DNA of 64,000 bases from Neoceratodus forsteri (Eukaryota > Chordata > Ceratodontiformes > Ceratodontidae). Of this stretch, positions 45,680 to 56,840 are shown piece by piece (position 1 is the first letter of the stretch; every line of letters begins with the position of its first letter). The stretch spans positions 496,378,501-496,442,500 of the forward strand of contig CM057451.1 in NCBI GenBank assembly GCA_016271365.2. The letters run 5' to 3'. The notes under the pieces were generated by a model that was not told the DNA's origin, did not search any database, and was given only the letters and a program-made list of their open reading frames with translations. The position numbers and the translations under genes are program-made.

Positions 45680-46495
45680 CACCTGGGGGCCAGAAACCCG
45701 GGCCAAGTGTACACCCTGGGGGGGGAATGCTACAAGTCTCGATGGCTGAGAGGGACCTGGGGGTGGTGGTGGATGTCAAGATGAACAACTCTGAGACTTG
45801 TAGGAGGGCAGCAGCCAAGGCCAACAGGATGCTGGGATGCATCACTAGGGGGATCACCTCCAGAAGGATGGAAGTGATACTCCCTCTGTATAACTGCTTG
45901 GTGAGGCCACACCTTGAGTACTGCATGCAGTTTTGGAGGCCACACTTAAAGATGGACATTAACCTCCTGGAGAGGGTCCAGAGGAGGGCAACCATAATGA
46001 TTTGGGGCTTGGGGGACAGGACCTATGAGGAGAGGCTCAAAGAGCCAAAGATGTACACATTGGAAGAGAGAAGGGACCGGGGGGACATGATAGAGGTCTT
46101 CAGGTACATGAAGAAGGTAAATAGGGGAGGAACAGTCAGGGTGCTTTGAAGGAAGGAGGAGGGGGCCACTAGAGGGCATGGGTGGAAGCTGGAGGGGGGA
46201 AGATTCAGGGGAGAAAGGAGGAGGTGCTACTTCACTGAGAGGGTGGTGGAGCCATGGAATGCGCTGCCTAGGGGCTGGTGGAGGCAGAGACAGTGGAGGG
46301 TTCAAGAGGGGTGGGACAGGTACAGGGGAAGGGTTCTGGAAGCAAAATCCAATGCAGCAAGAATATCCGGAACTGGGAAGGGAGAAGCCAGAGAAGGCGA
46401 GGGGGGCAGCAAGGTCAGCAACCAGGGTGGGGGCTGACCAAACGAGCAGACACGAAAGACCGTTAGGCCTATTCTGTTGGCATTTTAGTATGTTA
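45680..46495 (+). mobile_element. CR1/L3-related LINE 3' part, second subfamily
   Basis: 45643-46149 reads AERDLGVVVDVKMNNSETC, AAAKANRMLGCITRGITSRR, LYNCLVRPHLEYCMQFWRPH and RRATIMIWGLGDRTYEERLK. The frame breaks at TGA (46147), and the C-terminal arm follows (WKLEGGRFRGERRRCYFTER, VVEPWNALPRG). It ends near 46495 with TTAGTATGTTAGTATG instead of the ATAGAAACATAG tail, so it is a different subfamily from the other copies. Confidence 0.88.
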
Positions 46496-46823
46496 GTATG
46501 GCATGCTTAACAAATTTAACAGGATCTATACCTGTGAGCACTGCACCCAGACTCTCTTACCCAATCCCTAGCAGTTACACTTGGGAATTAAGAACATTGT
46601 TCTTCACAGGACAGAACATGAAAAAGGTGAGTATGCTGCAAGAAATAATTTCACCAGTTCTGATTTGATCGCATAGAATCATTTGTGGCAAAAACATTGC
46701 TGTTTCCATAAGCAACAAATGTCTTTTTTTGTTTATGCCAAAAAGTAGTTTTAGAAGAACAACATATTGTTTTGCTATTATTCTTTTATTTTAACATGGT
46801 TCTTTTTATTTTACCCATCCCCT

Positions 46824-47600
46824 TTTTATGTTTGCTTGCACGCATGTGCAAGAAACATAGTGCCATCATCCGAGATTTCAGAGGTGTGTCACCCCCTCTT
46901 CCAGTTCAGTCAGTGTGTTGGCAGGCATGGCCCCTGTAAGCCAATGCATGCTGGAGCTGTCTATGACAAGCTCCAAAATGCAGTGGCATACAGTTGAAAG
47001 GGGGAGCTACACTTCAGTGAGCAGCAATAAGATATTACCTGCTCATGCGGAGCTCCCCTTACACACACACACACACACACATATGCACGCATACTGCATG
47101 CTGCTCCCCACACACACTCTATAGCCGACGGGGGGTGCCCAAATTGGCTGTGCTGCGCTCCCCCCCAAAGCCTTCCAAATGCCATGCTGGGTGCCCACCC
47201 CAGTGTGGCAACTCCAACTCCAATGTTATAGCCGGGAGGTGCCCAATCCCCGTCGGCATCTCTATCTTCTCCCCAGTACTGGGTGCCACGCTGGGGCCCA
47301 CCCAGCATGGCAACTGATCCTATGGCTGATGGGGTGCCCAATCCCCATCAGCTCCACAATCCCAGCCATCCTTGTGCACGCTGAGGCCCACCCCAGTGTG
47401 GCAAACATCTAATAATATCTTTTTTTTTACCTGCAAAATAAAAGCGGTCCCCACGGCACTTCTTCAGCCTCCCCACCCACTCGCCTCTGCCTCCCCACCC
47501 CCACCCCATACTTACCTCCGGAGCTTGGCGTGACGATCTTAGCTGGACGGGAACACGTCTGCACTCTTCAAAGCTGACCACAAACTGAGGAAATGCTGGT
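46824..47600. repeat. Palindromic tip and GC-rich tandem domain (right copy)
   Basis: Reverse complement of 16560-17322. It begins near TTTTTATG then CTTGCACGCATGTGCAAG, an 18-bp palindrome. AAACATAGTGCC, GAGATTTCAGAGGTGTGTCA, CCCCTGTAAGCCAATGCAT and GCATACAGTTGAAAGGGGGA follow, then a (CA)n run at 47060-47082 and three tandem units of about 100 bp (CACCCCAGTGTGGCAA with GGTGCCCAATCCCCGTCGGC). It is bounded at the same point as the left copy, which suggests a real element end. Confidence 0.85.
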
Positions 47601-47840
47601 AAGCTGTATAATGGGCTAGATGGTTTTTTTTCAACTTTGTTGCATATCTCAGGCATTTTTTAGAATTTTTGCACCAAATTTTCAACATGGAGTTTTTGGG
47701 ATCTCTCCTCATGAATTCTTGCACTGTTATGGCGTTACTCGGGCCCGAAGGGTGATTTCGCAGCCACTGCACAAAAACACCTTTCTGGAATGATTAACAA
47801 AATAACACTGCCAATGTTCATAGGGTGGGCTCTCAAAAAG
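47601..47840. repeat. Hairpin-type unit (right copy, decayed)
   Basis: CATATCTCAGGCATTTTTTA, CCAAATTTTCAACATGGAG, CCCGAAGGGTGATTTCGCAG and then inverted text to TCTCAAAAAGAC correspond to the 16266-16505 hairpin, but the right arm is less well kept. Confidence 0.75.
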
Positions 47841-49400
47841 ACTATTTTGAAAATTTGGTGGAAAAATTCCTAAAAATGACTGTTTTACGAGTGTGCTGCT
47901 AAGTAGTTCCCACGCATCAGCCCTAAGCTCGTGAATTTTCAATATTTACTCTAGATTTTCAACATGCCATTTTACCACCCCTTCTTATGAACAGTACAGC
48001 TGTCATTTTTCACATCTCACCCAAAATGTGTTTCTGCCCATGTAGTGCACAATGGCGCAGTCGGTGTGTGAAATCAATGTATTGGATACATTAAGAAAAT
48101 CACACTGACACTGTTCATGAGCAGAGGTCTTAAAATGGCTATGTTGAAAATTTGGTGAAAAAATTCCTAAAAATGACTGTTTTACAAGCATGCGTTGCGC
48201 AGTTCCTACACACACTCATAAGTCTGCAAAATTTCAATATTTTCACTCCAGATTTTCAACATTGCCATTTTACCACACCTTGTTATGAGCAGTAAAGCTG
48301 TAATTTTTCACATCTCACCCAAAACGTGTTTCCGTCCATGTAGCGTACAATGGCGCAGTAGGTGTGCGAAATCACTGTATGGGACACATTAAGAAAATCA
48401 CAGTGAAACTGTTCATGAGCAAAGGTGTTAAAATTACTCTGTTGAAAATTTTGTGCAAAAATTCCTAAAAATTACTGTTTAATGAGCCTGCGTTGCACGC
48501 TTCCTACGCACACTTGTAAGTTTGCGGATTTTCAATATTTTCCGTTCAGATTTTCAACATTGTCATTTGACCACACCTCCTTATGAGTAGTACAGCTGTC
48601 ATTTTTCACAACTTGCGCAAAATGTGTTTCCACCCATGTAGCGCACAATGGCGCAGTTGGTGCATGAAATCAATGTTTGAGACACAAAGAAAATCACAGT
48701 GAAACTGTTCATGAGCAGAGGTGTTAAAATTACTCTGTTGAAAATTTGGTTAAAAAATTTCTAAAAATGACTGTTTTATGAGCCTGCATTGCACGCTTCC
48801 TACACATGCTCGTAAGTTTGCAGATTTTCAATATTTTCTCTTCAGATTTTCAGCATTGTTATTTTACCACACCTCCTTATGAGCAGTACAGCTGTCATTT
48901 CTCACATGTTGCCCAAAATGTGTTTCCGCCCATGTAGCGCACAATGGCACAGTCGGTGTGCAAAATCAATGTACAGGACAAATTAAGAAAATCACAGTGA
49001 CATTGTTCATGAGCAGAGGTCTTAAAATGTCTATGTTGAAAATTTGGTGACAAAAATTCCTAAAAATGACTGTTTTACGAGCGTGCATTGCGCAGTTCCT
49101 ACGCACGCTCATAAGTTTGCGAATTTTCAATATTTTCACTCCAGATTTTCAACATTGCCATTTTACCACACCTCCTTATGGGCAGTACAGCTGTCATTTT
49201 TTACATCTTGTGCAAAATGTGTTTCCACCCATGTAGCGCTCAGTGGCGTAGTTGGTGTGCGAAATCAATGTTTGGGACACATAAAGAAAATCACAGTGAC
49301 ACTCTGCATCAGCAGAGGTCTTAAAATGGCTATGTTGAAAATGTGGTGGAAAAACTCCTACAAATGACTAACAACTGTGTGTTGCACAGTCCGTACACAT
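47830..49400 (-). repeat. Tandem array, about 297-bp period (right copy, inverted)
   Basis: Reverse complement of the 14505-16265 unit. The landmark GTTCATGAGCAGAGGT or its variants has its GCA at 48121, 48419, 48715, 49013 and 49312 (spacing 298, 296, 298, 299), with a first unit at 47821. Units also hold ACAGCTGTCATTTTTCACA, CATGTAGCGCACAATGGCGC and TTTTCAACATTGCCATTTT. The array ends just before the iteron cluster and the SGNH gene. Confidence 0.92.
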
Positions 49401-49545
49401 GCTCGTAATTTTGAAAATGTTCAAGATTTGCAGTACACTGCGTTTTAAATACCTACACAGGACATACATGTGTTTATTATTGAAAATGTTGTATTTTTGC
49501 CATAAAGGGTGAAATTGTGGCAATAATAGACAGTTTTGGGAAATT

Positions 49546-49690
49546 ACTGTCGAATGCACGAAAGTGTTGCAAATTGTACTTTCGTGCATTCCACAGTGTC
49601 GCAAATTACTTTCGTGCATTCGACAGTGTCGCAAAAAATTACTGTCGCAGTGCGAAAGTGTCGCAAAATTACTTTCGTACATTCGACAGT
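49546..49690. promoter_or_regulatory. Five alternating copies of a 20-bp near-palindrome (iteron-like)
   Basis: ACTTTCGTGCATTCGACAGT or close variants occur at 49578, 49608 and 49671. The reverse complement ACTGTCGAATGCACGAAAGT is at 49546 and a variant is at 49641. Start-to-start spacing is 30-33 bases. GTCGCAAA words follow most copies. Position upstream of a CCAAT box and splice donor suggests protein-binding sites, for a regulator or a transposition protein. Function is inferred. Confidence 0.75.
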
Positions 49691-49810
49691 GTTGCAAATT
49701 TAGAACTTGGGAGTGCCAAATACATTCATTATCAAATCAGATTTGAGTGTGTTTGACTGACAGGTGGTCCTACTAATGTAATACAAGATGTGTTAGGCCA
49801 TGTCTGACAA

Positions 49811-49891
49811 CCAATCAGAGACGGAAAACACTGAAGAAGAAGTCAACAGCAGCCATCTTAGTTCTAACTGAGACAGAGCAGTTTCATAACT
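49811..49891 (+). promoter_or_regulatory. Candidate promoter and 5' non-coding exon
   Basis: CCAATCAG at 49811-49818 is a good CCAAT box, with another at about 50137 in the intron. An exon-like stretch ends CATAACT|GTAAGTA at 49891. The acceptor TTTCTTTGTAG ending at 50423 would join this to the SGNH coding exon. TTTTTTTCAG ending at 52920 could join it to the SANT exon. No TATA box is obvious. Confidence 0.45.
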
Positions 49892-50456
49892 GTAAGTACA
49901 GTATATTTTATAAATCATTTTTATAGTATGATAAAAAATGTTACCAGCATGTAAATACTATTAATCAAAACGTTTTTCAATGCTGAATTTGATTATGTAA
50001 CTTGTTATTATCTAAAATGCTGTATTTAGAAAAAACAGTTTAAAGTCAGATAGCATTTTAGTACTCATTTGTAGAGATACAGCTGCAAATAGAGGGAGCT
50101 AGGAAGCTGCATGTGGACCCATAACAGAAGATGTAACCAATCAGACATGTTTCTGCTGTTGTAATTGTTTAAAACTGCCTAAGAAAAGGATGCATTTTTC
50201 CCACTTCTCAATGTTTGCAGATTTTAGCTGGAACCGAAGTCTAGTAATAGTGACTGCATCACTTAGATTGGTTAATGAAGCCACAGCAGCAGGGAATGTT
50301 TATTTTAGATTTGTGTGTTATGTCTCAGCCCACTGGAGCTAGCTTTAAATAAGGAGGGAAAATATCAGTTTTATTTTCAGTACTGCCTGGTCACTGCAGG
50401 GTGAACACTGACTTTCTTTGTAGCTCTCTGTACAGTTCTGAGTGTTAAAACTTAGA

Positions 50457-51029
50457 ATGGCAGAACATAGCAAAAGGACTTTGTGGATAGTTGGAAGCAG
50501 TTTTGTAAGACGAGCAGTTGAGTTCGCAGTTCATAGTAATTTTGGGAGGGACCTGCAGCTCCCCGATTGCTATGTAAGATGGTTTAGTCGTGGTGGCATG
50601 AGATGGGAACATCTTATGCCAACCATGCACAGACTTTTGAGAACTCACTGTCCTCCTGACATACTGCTAATACATCTTGGAGGCAATGATTTGGGCTCAA
50701 AACGCTGGGTAGATTTAGTTACAGAGGCAAAATTGGACCTTGCTTCCATCATGTCTATGTTGCCTGCCTGTATTATCATTTTTTCCGATATTACAGAGCG
50801 TAAGGTCTGGCAAGCAGAACATCATATGTATCTGATTGACAGAGCTCACAGAAAAGTAAACTTACAAATATCTGCTTTTCTACGCATGCATGGAATGTAC
50901 ACCATACGTCACCCCGAAATTAAGTATTGTTATGATTGGCTATACCTACCTGATGGTGTGCACTTCTCGCATGCTGGCAATTACCATTTCCTGGCAGACC
51001 TTCGAGATGCAATCCTCAAAGTCCTCTAA
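50457..51029 (+). CDS. SGNH/GDSL-type hydrolase, intact 190-residue ORF
   Basis: The frame is complete from the ATG at 50457 (a longer frame from 50442 uses GTG, so I prefer the ATG) to TAA at 51029. The SGNH blocks are in order: WIVGSSFVRRA with the nucleophile Ser in G13-S14-S15, WFSRGGMRW with Gly46-Gly47, IHLGGNDLG with G75-x-N77-D78, and LPDGVHFSHAGN with catalytic D166 and H169. The family hydrolyses esters or acetyl groups. This short form resembles domains found in some vertebrate retroelements (Ngaro/DIRS type) and CR1-type ORFs, but here it stands alone. No signal peptide or membrane segment is present, so a cytosolic or nuclear location is likely. It lies after the tandem array and iterons, before the SANT gene on the same strand. 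An intact frame among dead repeats suggests recent arrival or selection. The substrate is unknown. Confidence 0.8.
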   Translation: MAEHSKRTLWIVGSSFVRRAVEFAVHSNFGRDLQLPDCYVRWFSRGGMRWEHLMPTMHRLLRTHCPPDILLIHLGGNDLGSKRWVDLVTEAKLDLASIMSMLPACIIIFSDITERKVWQAEHHMYLIDRAHRKVNLQISAFLRMHGMYTIRHPEIKYCYDWLYLPDGVHFSHAGNYHFLADLRDAILKVL

Positions 51030-51261
51030 GAATGTCAGACTGTTTGAACAAAAAAATAAGTGCAAACAAAGGTTCTTTTCAGAACCAAGAAATGTTGGTC
51101 AAAAAATAGAACAGGTGTAAACATCACTCAACAGATGTAAAAGATGAGTTGGGATTATTCAGACCATTCCAGGGTGTGGAAGAACAGTGGGAAATTGCAG
51201 CAGGATTGCAACAGACTGTAGTCAAGACAATCCCCTGTCAGCTCCACTGTCTCTCCCCGTT

Positions 51262-51411
51262 GGTCATGAATTCTTGCACTGTCATGCTGTTAATTGGCCC
51301 CAAAGGTGGGTTTTGCAGTTACTGCCTGAAATCACTTTTCTGCACTGATTAACAAAACGACACTGCCAGTGTTCATAAGGTGTACTCTCAAAAAGCATAT
51401 GTTGAAAATGT
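51262..51411 (-). repeat. Extra copy of the hairpin/array unit, interrupted
   Basis: TCATGAATTCTTGCACTGTC, AACAAAACGACACTGCCAGT and GTTCATAAGG then TCTCAAAAAGCATATGTTGA match 47705-47850. The unit resumes at 52643 with CTAAAAATGGCTGTTTCATG and continues to about 52760 (TTGCACTACACTGACTTTGT, compare 49432). The SGNH gene is thus bracketed by array units on both sides, and the unit was split by a 1.2-kb insertion. Confidence 0.8.
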
Positions 51412-51412
51412 A

Positions 51413-52642
51413 GGGCTGGATATTCAAACTGCGCCATTCTGTGCTGCAAGCACTTGTGCTGCTCAAAAAAGTTCTGCTGGGGTGTGGCCGGGGTGATATT
51501 CAATGGAGTTGTGCTATTGAGCAAGTCCTTTGAATATCCCCCCACCACACTCACTGTGCATGGTGCAGTGGAACTTGTGCTATTACAAGTGATCAGAGTG
51601 GATTATTCAAGATGCGGTGGTGCAAGTTCCATTGCGCCATGTGCAAATTTCCGATATTCAAAAGGTGACGTGCAAATGGGCCCATAATTCATGCAAGGTG
51701 CAGGGGAGTCCATTTGCATCTATTTATGGAACCATTTGCATGCCATTACCATACAGGTGCATCGATCACGAATGACTTGCGCCTGGCACCCTGACAGGCA
51801 GCAGCCGTCAGGGACCGATGCACCCTGCAGCACCATCGCGGGGAAAACAGTGGTAACCCCCCCTGATTGGCCCAATTGTGGGCAAAACAGTAGTAATCCC
51901 CTTCCCCGACTGGTCTGATCATGGACAAAACTGTAGTAATCCCCCTCCGACTGGCCCAATCGCGGACAAAACTATAGTCACTCCCCCATGACTGGCCTGA
52001 TTCTGGGCAAAACTGCAATAATACCCCTCACTAGCCCGATTGCGGGCAAAACAGTAGTAATCCCCACCCCCCAGTAGCCCGATTGCAGTCAGAAAAGAGG
52101 TCAACCTCCACCCAAGACCAATATTCTTGATGGTCTGCTGAACTGCAAAGCATGATCGCTGGCATTACAGTCAACCCACCCAGGTCCAAGTACCCTGGTG
52201 ATCTAGTGGCCCCCCACCCCACCTACCCATGGAGCCCAACCACCCCACTCCCCACCCCCATCAGACAGTGTGCGGCAGCACCCCACCTGTCTGCTGTCCC
52301 GTCACCCACTGACTGACTGCTCGGTAGGGCTGCACATTCATTGGTTCAGAGCAAGAGCCAATGGGCATGCAACCCAAACCATACAAGGCAGTGCAGATAT
52401 GTGAATGAATTTATTCACATATCTGCACTGCCTTGTCAGGTATGGGATGCATGCCCATTGGCTGTTGCTCTGAACCAATGGGCGTCCAGCCCTACTGAGC
52501 AGTCAGTCAGTGGGGTGGGACAGCAGACATGGGTGCTGCCACCCACTCTGCTGAGGGGGAAGGGTGATGGGCTCATGGGTGAGTGGGGTGTTACTACTAG
52601 ATCACCAGGGTACTTGGACCTGGGGGGGCTTGACTCTACTGT
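51413..52642. mobile_element. Foldback DNA element inserted in an array unit
   Basis: The left end GGGCTGGATATTCAAACTGC resembles GGGCAGGATTCACAAA of the 35106 element. Internal blocks are GATATTCAA words, TGCAAATGGGCCCATAATTC, five diverged units with CCCCCTGACTGGCCCAATCG-type text (51845-52100), and a large palindrome at 52163-52642 centred near 52408. There GCAGATATGTGAATGAA faces TTCACATATCTGC. The outer arms share CAGGTCCAAGTACCCTGGTG and its complement. An inverted relative lies at 58067-59291. The insertion is shown by the split array unit. Confidence 0.75.
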
Positions 52643-53249
52643 CTAAAAATGGCTGTTTCATGAGTGTATGTTGTCCAGTTATTATGGCCGATTCTAAGTT
52701 TGGAAAATTTTTATATTTGCACTACACTGACTTTGTACTTAACAGAATGCTTAAATGTTATTTTGAAACTATTTTTTCTGTATGCATGTAAAGATTTGTG
52801 ATAATGATGACAAAAGTAATAAGATACAGCTGTAAAGATTTAAGTAGTTTAACTTAATAGAACAGAAATATTTCAGAGAACATGGCAATAAGTACTATGA
52901 TTTGTGTGTGTTTTTTTCAGAGTCATGAGTATCTGGAGCGTCAGAGAAGTGTGTGCGCTGTTCGAGGCAGTACAGGCACCCGGTAGTGCACGCATCCTCC
53001 TGCGTAGCACTAACCATAAGTTGGACAATATGTGGAGGCGCATACACAATTATTTGTATGCAGTTTTAAAAGTGAGAAACAAGACGCCACTCCAATGTAA
53101 GAAGAAGTGAAAGCTGTTGCGGCAGCGATTCTACCATCTCAGGCAGAGGGAGGAGATACCAGATCAGGACACGTGTTGGTACTACCTTAGCTATGAGCTG
53201 TGGGAGGCAGCTGGAAAGCCACAAGCTGGGGAGCGTGCTACACAATGTA

Positions 53250-54626
53250 AGTAAACTATCAATATTTTCATGATAATAGTAGTTGTGTTGTGTAGTGGTG
53301 TATGACACATTCTGCAACCAGTATAGACCGAATGTAGCTGTGTTTATGTTAGGCTGTGTTTTGGTGGTTTGCTCACACAGCAACTGTAATGTTCGATCCC
53401 TGTATACACTTACTTAAATGATTTTCTTGGTGTCTTAGTGATGTGTACACCCACCCAAAGCATTATTGCAAACTCTCAGTAGTTGCACAATGACAGGAAC
53501 ATTTGCTGTTGTAGTGGTGCATGTCCCTGCTCAGATCTGTCCTGGTCATCTTCCTGTGTAGAACATTGATAGATCGGTGGCAAACAGGTCAGGACTCTTC
53601 TGAACACTACAGCTGTCTGATTAATGTGGTATGCATTACTGCTACTGCAGTCGCTAGCCAGTTCTGATGGTGAGAGGAGCACTGACCTGCTCGTCAGAGC
53701 TGTTCTTACTGTGTGTATTGGAGGATGGACACTGCACTTCAGGTTTTGGGGTACTGAAACACTAGATATTGCTGTGATATTTGAGTGCTTTGAGTAATGT
53801 TTTGTGGTTTGGGGGCTGAGGGAGTACTATTTCGCCAGTTAAACATTACTTTCTGATGCTGATGTGTTTGAAATTGCAGCGGTGGGGTTGAGTGTTCTAC
53901 TGGAACAGCAGGTATATTTTGATGTTAGCATGTCAATGTAGGATTATGATCATGCTTACTGGATGGGGGAGTACCAGTACAAGTAGAGGGTGTTCATTCA
54001 TTTATGTGCCTACATGGGTTAGAAAGCATGATTGGTGGTGGGACACAAGAACAAAACTGGCTCAATCCTTACAAAAATGTGGATCTGAGGCTCAGGGATT
54101 GCAGTTGGCGTGTGGGGGAGTAGAGGCACTATACTGGTACAAAAAAAGAAGAATGTTAAATGGTACAGGTGACAACCATAGTGAGATCATGTGTACTGGT
54201 TGCTAGGTTAACTGTTACTGTTTTGTGATGTGCTATCAAGGTTAACTGACACTGCAGGAACCACTTGCCGTAATGTAACAATGCTTATCAGCTGTATATC
54301 TTGTATTAGTGTATATATCCCTAACTATTGTTATATGGTTGTGTATACTGAATATAGAGTAGTATTATGTTAAACAGCAATGGTTATTATATTTATTACA
54401 CTGCTGAACTGATGACAATTTTAATAATGTGAATAATTTGTTTGCTTGTAATATTTATGATAACACGTGACATTTTACATGTCTGTATGATGACTGGGAA
54501 ATAGTCAATAAAGGAACATGTTAAGTAGTAGAAATATGTCAATTATTTATATTTAAGTGTTTCTACATAACTGATGATTCAAATAATGCAGTAACTAAAT
54601 ACCCTTTTTTTATGTTAATTTAACAG
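53250..54626. other. Intron 1 of the SANT gene
   Basis: No element is recognised. AATAAA at 54509-54514 could allow early polyadenylation. The 104-codon ORF at 53892-54206 has no motif. Confidence 0.4.
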
Positions 54627-54860
54627 ATCATCAGAGGCACTCCCCACCTCTTGCTGAGGTAGTACCAGCACGGGCTGAAGCTGTGGAGGCTGTTAAGTCT
54701 GACTCCGAAAGTGTGATTTTTGTGGAGTCAGATGGCAAGAATGTACCTGTTTTCATAATGTTTAATATCACCTATGAGTACTTCTTGGGTATCGTATAAG
54801 TAAGCCATTTTTATAAGTGAGGAACAGAGATTTAACAAGTATTTTCTGTGGCTATAATTA

Positions 54861-54970
54861 AGCAATAATGTGAACAGTGTGTGTGTTGTGGTGGGATTAT
54901 GTCACGCCTCAAGTGCTTGGGCAAAAGGCCGCAGGCCAGGTGGCTCCGACACCTGAGGCGTGATGGTATC
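54861..54970. repeat. Short hairpin with AGCAATAATG lead
   Basis: TCACGCCTCAAGTGC at about 54901 pairs with GACACCTGAGGCGTGA ending near 54964. It is preceded by AGCAATAATGTGAACAGTGT and GTGTGTTGTG, closely like 58067-58115. Confidence 0.65.
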
Positions 54971-56774
54971 CAAAACAACACACATCCTGGAGGCCATTAT
55001 TGCTATTATCCAAAGGTTTCATTGGTATTCAGAATAAGAAGTATCATTGTAAAGATGATTGTGTGTAAGACAAAATCTGCTTAGTAAAAAGAAGATTCAA
55101 CAATGAAGCTGATCATCTAGTACAGCATCAAGCAAAACTTAATGTACAGTTTTACAGTGAGGTTCAGATTAGACCTGTGATGTTGTACAGATTAAGATCA
55201 TGGGAACATATGAACACTGAACAATTACAAACCAGGCAATATATGATGAGTAATGTCAAACTGATAAAAGAATGCTGCAGCAGAAACAATGGCATTTTGA
55301 CATTGAATAGGTCATGGGAAAGAATATAATAGTGCTTGTGATTACTTCATTTGCATTACTACTTTAACACACAGTAAAGTTTAAACACAAACAAAAAAAC
55401 AATGACTGCTAAAAGTGAGGTAAGCTTCTATATTACACAGTGCTAGAGATGACGTGGTCCCTTTGAATAAATCTGATTTCTGGTACTATTCTGTGTTGCC
55501 GTGATACCTCCCCCCCACACACACACATATTAGGACAGTGTACTAGACTACAGTGTGAACAGTCACTGTTCATCTTGTGTATAGATTAGAGTAGAGCCAA
55601 AGTCAGTGCTATCAGTTGTTGGCTGTGTACTTCTTTGCCAGATGCTAAGCTGTTATCTGCTGGTGACTGAGTGAGTGGGCAGGTTGTCAGGACACAGTGG
55701 TAGGGTTGCTAGGTGGGTATGACTATCAAGCAGTGTAGTGGCTGATTGTATTTGCTGTAATTTCCCTAAATGCAGCCACTGGCCCAAGAAGCATTTTCAT
55801 TTTTCAATTCTGTGTCACGATGAGGTTGTGATAAGATTCCAGTGAACTTCAATGTTTAAATATAGCATGATAAGTTTGCATTTGGTCATGGGGTGGGCGT
55901 CAGCTGGATATCGCAGTTATATATATCATAAAATACCATGAGTGAGTGATAGGTTTTGCTTCACTGCATCAGTATAGATATTTCCGGAGAGTAACTGTGT
56001 GATTAGGTGAATAGTTGATAGTACTTGACTGACAGGGAACATTTCATATAGTAAGAGTCTGATCAGGTGACGTGGTTGCCTGCAGTGCTCTACAAAGGAA
56101 CATTTTTATGTTGAGAGGATGTAATTCGGTTATGGGGTACATTGACGTTAAAGGTCATGCCAATCACTATAAAGTGCTCACTGTAGCAGGGTAAACAGTA
56201 GCAGCACTGCAGCCATACAGGTGATAACACACAGTTAACTGTTAATTGCCTTGCTTGTATACTAAGTGTTCCCCATTAACACAGCAATGTTAATATTTGT
56301 AGTTCACATGTACTATGTTGATATGTGGGTGTCCGTTGCTGAATATTATAGTTTGTGTGTGTAGTAATACACCACTGGTACTGTGTAGTTGATATACTAT
56401 TGTCTGTTGACTTACAGTGTCACAGTTCCACTGTGCAACGCATGGTGGAGCTGATGAAAGTGCACATTTAGTTGTAGTGAACAGGTTACAGCACTGCAGC
56501 ATTTTTGCTGTGTTGAGCTTTGTGAAACACCCAGTACTGTTACAACAAGGATTGCACCACTTTGTGTTGCAGTGCGAATATTGCAGCCTTTCTGTGTTTT
56601 GCATTTTTCAGAGTACTATTTTATAATGCTGTACTTTAGCTATTTAGAATGTAAACATATACTTGGATGCTACTAGTGCAGTATGTGATCTTTATGTAAT
56701 ACAGTAAGAGTTTTGTTAAATATCGAAATATTTCAATTATCATCATTACATACAATTTTGATATTTTTTTATAG
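54971..56774. other. Intron 2 of the SANT gene
   Basis: A/T-rich, with a short (CA)n near 55513. I see no gene. ORFs at 56290-56626 on both strands conflict and have no motif. Confidence 0.4.
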
Positions 56775-56840
56775 TGCCTATGGGAGGTGTGGTGACACCA
56801 CTGGTGCAGGTGAAGGAGGAGGACAGTGGTACTGTAGAGC

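Noticed and set aside
47045..47341. ORFs across the CA repeat and GC-rich units
   Set aside because: Low-complexity and repeat artefacts, conflicting frames.
49546..49690. Short CRISPR array or bacterial plasmid iterons
   Set aside because: Copies alternate in orientation, the spacing holds no unique spacers and the context is eukaryotic. Only the word iteron-like is kept as a description.
49368..49697. 109-codon minus-strand ORF
   Set aside because: It is produced by the repeated 20-bp near-palindromes; the repeated peptide words mirror them.
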